Shown piece by piece: positions 1 through 5,300 of a stretch of 7,128 nt of DNA. Below the pieces are notes generated by a model, which saw only the letters and a list, made by a program, of their open reading frames with translations, had not been told where the DNA came from and did not search any database. Every line of letters begins with the position of its first letter. The first letter of the stretch is position 1. The translations under genes were made by a program, and so were the position numbers. The stretch is from Sedimentisphaerales bacterium (GTDB taxonomy: Bacteria; Planctomycetota; Phycisphaerae; Sedimentisphaerales; Anaerobacaceae). The DNA is taken from the NCBI GenBank assembly GCA_016933985.1, contig JAFGTU010000566.1:1-7128 (forward strand), written 5' to 3'.

Positions 1-2160
1 CCAACCGGGGCGATCAGCGACGACTGGAAAGACAACGGAGATTTCGACGTTTCGCAGTGGACATACGTAACCGGCGGACCGGGCGGTGTGGGCTATGAGA
101 GGAGCAGCGGCTACGAGGATTACTTCACGCTGGACGTCGAAGCCGAGATGTACAATGCACATAATAGCTGTTTTGTTCGCATTCCGTTTGTTTTCAGGGG
201 CGATGCTACAGCGTATGACACTCTGACGCTCAAGGTGCGTTATGACGACGGGTTCGTAGCGTACATCAACGGTGATGAGAATGAAGTTGCCCGACGAAAT
301 TTCGACGGCACTGCGAACTGGGACTCAGGTGCTTCACAGACCCACTCAGATTCGGTCGCGGTTGAGCTCGAGCGGATGGACATATCAGACTACCGTGGCA
401 CGATTGTGCCCGGCAACAATGTGCTGGCCGTTCACGCGATGAACCACATCAACAATCAGTCCGATTTTCTGATCTCGGTGGAATTGGAGATAGGCAGGGG
501 TGGCGGTGGTTCCGGCGGGGATGTATCCGACAGCGCCATCGAATACTCCGGGCCGATGACATTCAGCCGCAGCACACAGGTCAGGTCGCGAGTTAAAAGC
601 GATACGACGTGGAGCGCCCTTAACGAGGCGACCTACGCCGTAGGCCCCGTGGCCGAGAGCCTTCGGATAAGCGAGATAATGTATCATCCGCAGGAAAGCG
701 GCGACCCGAATGACCCCAACGAGGAGTTCATCGAGCTGACCAACGTGGGAGGCGAGAGTATAAACCTCAGCCTGGCCAGTCTTACAAACGGGATAGAATT
801 CACATTCGGCGACGTGGAGCTTGGGGTGGGCGATTACGTTGTTATCGTCAGAGACGAGTCGGCCTTTGCGGCGGCGCATCCGGAGTTCTCCGGCGTCATT
901 GCGGGCCAGTATGGCGGGAGCCTGAATAACGGCGGCGAGCGAATCGAGCTGAAAGACGCGATGAGGCAGACGATTCTTGACTTTAGCTATAAAGACGGCT
1001 GGCGCAATATTACCGACGGAGGCGGCTATTCGCTGACGATAATCGACGCGAGCAATCCCGACCCGAATAGCTGGGATTGCAAGGACTCGTGGCGGGCAAG
1101 CGCTTATGCGGGCGGCTCGCCAGGCTGGGACGATAGCGGCGTCGTTCCGAATCCGGGAGCCGTAGTGATAAGCGAGATTATGGCGCACTCGCACGGCGAT
1201 GCGCCGGATTGGATCGAGTTGTATAACACAACGGCCGCGCAGATCGATATCGGCGGGTGGTATCTCAGCGACAGCGAGAGTAACTTGAAGAAGTACCGCT
1301 TCGCCGACGGTGCCAAGATAGATGCTTATAGTTATGTGCTCTTATACGAGGACGTGAACTTCGGCGACGGCAGCAGCGATCCTGGCAGGATCGCCGGGTT
1401 TGGATTCAGCGAAAACGGCGAGGCGGCTTACCTGACCTCCGCCGAGGCGGACCTCTTGACCGGCTACCGCGAGGTCGAGAGCTTCGGCTCATCGTACACG
1501 GGGATATCGTTCGGCAGATACCACAAGCTCAGCACGGGCAACTACAATTTCGTGGCGACGGATCATAATACTCCGGGCCGAGCCAATGCGTATCCCAAAG
1601 TCGGGCCAATTGTGATCAACGAGATTATGTACAACCCGGACTGGCCGGCTGCCGGCTTATACGGCAACGACAGATACGAGTATGTTGAGCTCAAGAATAT
1701 TACCGGCGCGCCTGTGAGTCTTTGGCGTGAGGATAAGCTGCTGCCGTGGAAGTTCTCGCAGGGAATCGATTACGTCTTCCCGGATTGGCCGAATGATGCA
1801 ACGATACCGGCCAGCGACTACATTGTCGTAGTCAGAGATGTGAACGCATTTACGGAGCGTTATCCGAGCGTTCCGGGTGAGAAGATTTTCGGGCCGTATG
1901 AAGGGCAGTTAAGCGACGGCGGCGAAGAGCTCGAAATCAGCATGCCCGGCGATAAAGACAAATTCGGGCGGCAACACTACATTCGCATCGACCGCGTGAC
2001 GTACAGCGACGGCTCGCACGATGAGGACGTTCCTGGCGGCGTTGACCTGTGGCCGGCTGACGCCGACGGCGGCGGCGATTCGCTGAATCGTATAGCCCCT
2101 CAGTTGTATGGGAACGACCCGAACAACTGGACAAACGCAGCTCCATCTCCCGGAATTTGA
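1..2160 (+). CDS. Lamin-tail-domain protein, C-terminal 719 residues (5' truncated by the window); probable CotH-family paralogue
   Basis: The frame is open from base 1 to the TGA at 2158-2160, so the true start lies upstream; the GTG at 88 falls inside a domain and is not a credible start. Residues are counted from base 1. Residues 1-167 form a jelly-roll, sugar-binding-like domain (GGVGYE at 28-33, YDDGFVAYING at 81-91). A glycine-rich linker follows at 165-173. Residues 177-217 resemble the end of a chitobiase-C/Fn3-associated domain (AIEYSGPMTF, WSALNEATYAVG). Three lamin-tail domains follow, starting near 220 (RISEIMYHP), 387 (VVISEIMAH) and 536 (IVINEIMYNP), with LTD hallmarks such as EFIELTN, DWIELYN, GGWYLSD, GGERIEL and EYVELKN. 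The protein ends in the typical YGNDPNNW...PSPG tail, with no membrane anchor or sorting signal. LTDs in bacterial exported proteins are thought to be adhesive or binding modules. The downstream gene has the same C-terminal order, so I infer that the missing N-terminus carries a signal peptide and CotH kinase. Function is unknown; the domain calls are good, the CotH inference moderate. Confidence 0.9.
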   Translation, partial: PTGAISDDWKDNGDFDVSQWTYVTGGPGGVGYERSSGYEDYFTLDVEAEMYNAHNSCFVRIPFVFRGDATAYDTLTLKVRYDDGFVAYINGDENEVARRNFDGTANWDSGASQTHSDSVAVELERMDISDYRGTIVPGNNVLAVHAMNHINNQSDFLISVELEIGRGGGGSGGDVSDSAIEYSGPMTFSRSTQVRSRVKSDTTWSALNEATYAVGPVAESLRISEIMYHPQESGDPNDPNEEFIELTNVGGESINLSLASLTNGIEFTFGDVELGVGDYVVIVRDESAFAAAHPEFSGVIAGQYGGSLNNGGERIELKDAMRQTILDFSYKDGWRNITDGGGYSLTIIDASNPDPNSWDCKDSWRASAYAGGSPGWDDSGVVPNPGAVVISEIMAHSHGDAPDWIELYNTTAAQIDIGGWYLSDSESNLKKYRFADGAKIDAYSYVLLYEDVNFGDGSSDPGRIAGFGFSENGEAAYLTSAEADLLTGYREVESFGSSYTGISFGRYHKLSTGNYNFVATDHNTPGRANAYPKVGPIVINEIMYNPDWPAAGLYGNDRYEYVELKNITGAPVSLWREDKLLPWKFSQGIDYVFPDWPNDATIPASDYIVVVRDVNAFTERYPSVPGEKIFGPYEGQLSDGGEELEISMPGDKDKFGRQHYIRIDRVTYSDGSHDEDVPGGVDLWPADADGGGDSLNRIAPQLYGNDPNNWTNAAPSPGI

Positions 2161-2194
2161 GGTTGCGCGTCCGGGCCGCTCGCGGGCTGCGGCG

Positions 2195-2223
2195 TTGACA
2201 AAGTCGGCCGAGTTTGTTATACT
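2195..2223 (+). promoter_or_regulatory. Near-consensus sigma70-type promoter for the second gene
   Basis: TTGACA at 2195-2200 matches the -35 consensus exactly. After a 17-base spacer comes TATACT at 2218-2223 (five of six -10 bases), preceded by TG at 2215-2216, which gives an extended -10. Transcription should begin near 2230-2233. It lies only 34 bases after the stop of the upstream gene, so the second gene probably has its own transcript even if some readthrough occurs. No operator could be recognised. Confidence 0.72.
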
Positions 2224-2238
2224 TGTTTTTTGATGGTG

Positions 2239-2274
2239 TCCAGGATTGGCGTCGCAAGCGCCGGAAGCCCTGGA
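2239..2274 (+). other. Possible 5'-UTR hairpin ahead of the second gene
   Basis: An exact 6-base dyad, tccagg (2239-2244) with cctgga (2269-2274), encloses an inner stem ggcg (2248-2251) with cgcc (2259-2262), which a G-U pair can extend. It would occupy most of the roughly 60-base leader and end five bases before the Shine-Dalgarno-like AGGA. It has no U-tract after it, so it is not an intrinsic terminator. A role in mRNA stability or translation is inference only; no known riboswitch class was recognised. Confidence 0.35.
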
Positions 2275-2278
2275 ATTC

Positions 2279-2282
2279 AGGA
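2279..2282 (+). promoter_or_regulatory. Weak Shine-Dalgarno-like site (AGGA) for the second gene
   Basis: AGGA lies 10 bases upstream of the ATG at 2293. The match is short and the spacing slightly long. It supports the 2293 start because the protein from there begins directly with a compact signal peptide. An in-frame ATG at 2233 would add 20 residues before the signal peptide and has no such site. Confidence 0.45.
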
Positions 2283-2292
2283 ATTATTACAC

Positions 2293-2349
2293 ATGCTCAG
2301 ATTTGTTCGGGTGTTACCGGTGATATTTTTGGCATTTGCCGCCCTTGCT
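2293..2349 (+). other. Signal peptide of the second protein
   Basis: Residues 1-19 read as a short basic n-region (R3, R6), a hydrophobic core (VLPVIFLAFAALA) and an Ala-X-Ala site at 17-19; cleavage near A19/A20 or slightly later is likely. C24 is not preceded by a lipobox (residues RGEC), so this appears to be a Sec-type signal peptide and not a lipoprotein signal. It indicates export from the cytoplasm. Confidence 0.8.
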
Positions 2350-5300
2350 GCGCGCGGCGAGTGTCCGACAGGCGATCTGAGCGGGGATTGCACGGTCGAC
2401 TTCGACGACGTTTGGGCGATTGCCGGGCATTGGCTGAGCGGCGCCGGCAGTGAGGGCGATATTGTCGGCAGCGACGGAGTCAATATGGCCGACTTCGCGG
2501 CGCTGGCGGATAATTGGGGCAAGTCCGAGGCGGCGGTGGTGATCAACGAGATTCATTATGACCCCGACGTCAAGACGGATCCTCTCGAATTTGTGGAATT
2601 GCATAACAGGATAGCGATGGACGTGAATATATCGAGCTGGTACTTCGGCTCCGGCATTACGTACCAGTTCCCGGTGAATACGACTCTTCCGGCGGGGGGC
2701 TATATTGTGGTAGCACAGAATCCCGAGCGGATCCGAGCGAAATACGGGGCATATTCCTGGCTGATTTATGGGCCGTGGGCAGGCAAGCTGAGCAACAGCG
2801 GCGAAAGAATCGAGCTGTGCGACGCCGCCGGCAACCAGATCGACCAGGTCGATTACCAGCTTGGCTTTCCCTGGCCTACGGTGGGCGATTCGGTGCCCGA
2901 CGCCGAACCTCCGAACGGAACGGGGCACTCGATCCAGCTTGTGAATCCGTACATCGACAACGATCTGGGCGGCTCGTGGCGCTCCGGCTTTCCCACTCCG
3001 ACCGGGAGCAACTTCGTGGTATATCTTGACAATCCGCCGCCTCATATGCGTCAAGTCAGCCACAGCCCGAAAGAGCCTATTGGCGGCGAAGATGTGACGA
3101 TAACGGTTAAAGTAACCGATTCGGACGGTGTCGGCAGCGTCACGCTATCCTATCAATTCGTCCAGCCGGGCGGCTACATCCAGTTGAAAGACGCGCTGTA
3201 CCAAACCAACTGGACCTCGGTAGCGATGACCGACGACGGCATGGGAGGCGACGAGGAAGCCGGCGATGATATCTACACTGTTGTTATTAACGGAGCAACT
3301 CAAACGCATCGTCTGCTTATTAGGTATCGCATAACGGCGGTCGATAATACCGGGGCAAGCATAACCGGTCCCTACGCCGACGATCCGGTGCCGAATTTTG
3401 CATATTTCGTTTACGACGGCGTTCCCGCCTGGCACGGTGCGACACAGCCCGGCGTCACACCGGTAGTCGAGTACGGCACGGATCTGATGCGGTCGCTGCC
3501 GGTTTATCATCTGATCAGCAAGAAAACCGACGTGGAGTCCTGCACATGGCAGTCGAGGTACACGGGCGAGGAGTACTTATGGTACGGGACACTGGTTTAC
3601 GACGGTGTAGTCTATGACCATATCCGTTATCGCGCTCGCGGCGGCGTCTGGCGGTATGCTATGGGCAAGAACATGTGGAAGTTCGACTTCAGCCGCGGTC
3701 ACAGGTTCCAGGCTCGCGACGACTACGGGCGGAAATACGACACCAAGTGGGACAAGCTGAACTTCTCGGCTTGTATTCAGCAGGGGGATTATTGGCATCG
3801 GGGCGAGCATGGGATGTTCGAGGCGGCGGGGTTCAAGCTCTTCAACCTTGCCGGCGTGCCGGCACCGAAGACGAACTGGGTCCAGTTCCGTATTATCGAT
3901 GAACCCGCCGAGACAGGCTATACGCAGTATGCCGGAGACTTCTGGGGACTCTACTTGGTTATCGAGCAGATGGACGGGGCATTTCTGGATGAGCACGGCC
4001 TGCCTGACGGCAACCTCTATAAGATGGACACCGTCTATCCGAACGGCGGCGATCTTAACAACCAGGGTCCGACCGCCGCGACCAACAAATCGGACCTTAT
4101 GACGTTTATGGCGGGATACAGCGCCAATCCGACGACGACCTGGTGGACGGGCAAAGTCGATGTCGATAGATACTTTGGTTTCCGCACGATTGTCGATGGA
4201 ATACATCATTACGACATCGGGGCGGACAAGAACTATTTCTACTATTTGCATCCGAATACGCACATCTGGTCCATATTGCCGTGGGACATTGACTTGACCT
4301 GGGCCGACAACATGTATGACTGCGGCAATTCAGGGCTTAGTCCTTTCAAAAGATACGGCTTGTGGGACAACACGACGCTGCGAATCCAGCGGCGAAACCG
4401 GATTCGAGATATTCGCAACCTTCTTTTTAATACCGACCAGGGCTACCAGTTGCTGAACGATATGGCGGCGTTAATTGACGATCCGGCAGACGGCCCGTCT
4501 ATGGTCGATGCGGACAGGGCCATGTGGGACTATAATCCTATAATGACGTCCGGTTACGTCAACTCGTCGAAGGCCGGCACGGGCCGATTCTACGCGGGGC
4601 ACACGTCTTCTTATCCCTACATTTATATTCCGGCCCCCGGCGGTTTTCGCGGAATGGTTCAGCTTATGAAGGATTATATCGTTTACCGCTCGACCGTCGG
4701 CAATGTGAGCCAGGGCGAAGCGGCGCTGGACGATATGGCCTATGACGCATCCATTCCCTATACGCCTACGATAACATACACAGGCTCGCCGGGATATCCC
4801 ATCAACACGTTGACGTTCCTCTCGAGCGATATTTCCGACCCCGAGGGCGTTCGCGGGCAGCCGGCAGTGAAATGGCGTATTGCCGAGATCGGTTCGACTC
4901 AGCAAGCCGACGACAACGTCCTTGTCCGGGAAAAGGCGCTCTGGAATTATTTCAAGGGCACGAAAGAGCCATCGGAGGCACAAGGGGAATGGAGAGAGCT
5001 TAATTTCCCGCAAGACTCCAACTGGGCCGAGCAAAGCACGCCAATCGGCTACGGCGAGACCTTTACCGTCCCCGAGCTGCTCGATATGAGAGGGGATTAC
5101 TCGACGATATACCTGCGCAAAGAGTTTTATGTCACCGACGTTAGCGCGTTTGAGGAGATTACCGTCGAAGCGATGTTCGACGACGGATTCAATATGTGGA
5201 TTAACGGCGTCTATGCCGGCGGACGCAACGTTTCGAATCCGGAGCTGCCCCACGACGCGAGCACCGGCAGTAATATGGAGAACCGTGAATTCGGCGTGAT

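Noticed and set aside
385..1194. Long minus-strand open frame (269 codons), with similar ones at 2314-3063, 3577-4263 and 4471-5253
   Set aside because: All lie in exact codon register opposite the two real genes, where absence of stops only requires the sense strand to avoid TTA, CTA and TCA codons. The translations show no recognisable domain and the sense frame is clearly coding.
88..2160. GTG at 88 as the start of the first gene
   Set aside because: The frame is open upstream to base 1 and the residues before 88 (for example DDWKDNGDFDVSQW) belong to the same jelly-roll domain; no Shine-Dalgarno site precedes it.
2158..2160. TGA read through or as selenocysteine, fusing the two proteins
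   Set aside because: The first protein ends with the typical LTD-protein tail and the second begins with its own signal peptide and promoter; no selenocysteine insertion element was noticed.
2175..2193. GC-rich hairpin (gccgc/gcggc) after the first stop as an intrinsic terminator
   Set aside because: The stem is only 5 bp with a 9-base loop and no U-tract follows; the nearest T run (2226-2231) is over 30 bases away and downstream of the promoter elements.
2293..2364. Lipoprotein signal at Cys24
   Set aside because: Residues before the Cys (ARGE) do not fit a lipobox, and Cys24 fits better as one half of the Cys pair flanking the first dockerin loop.
2214..2453. Plus-strand 79-codon frame over the gap and the start of the second gene
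   Set aside because: It is out of frame with the signal peptide and dockerin coding sequence and has an Arg-rich, low-information translation; a shadow frame.
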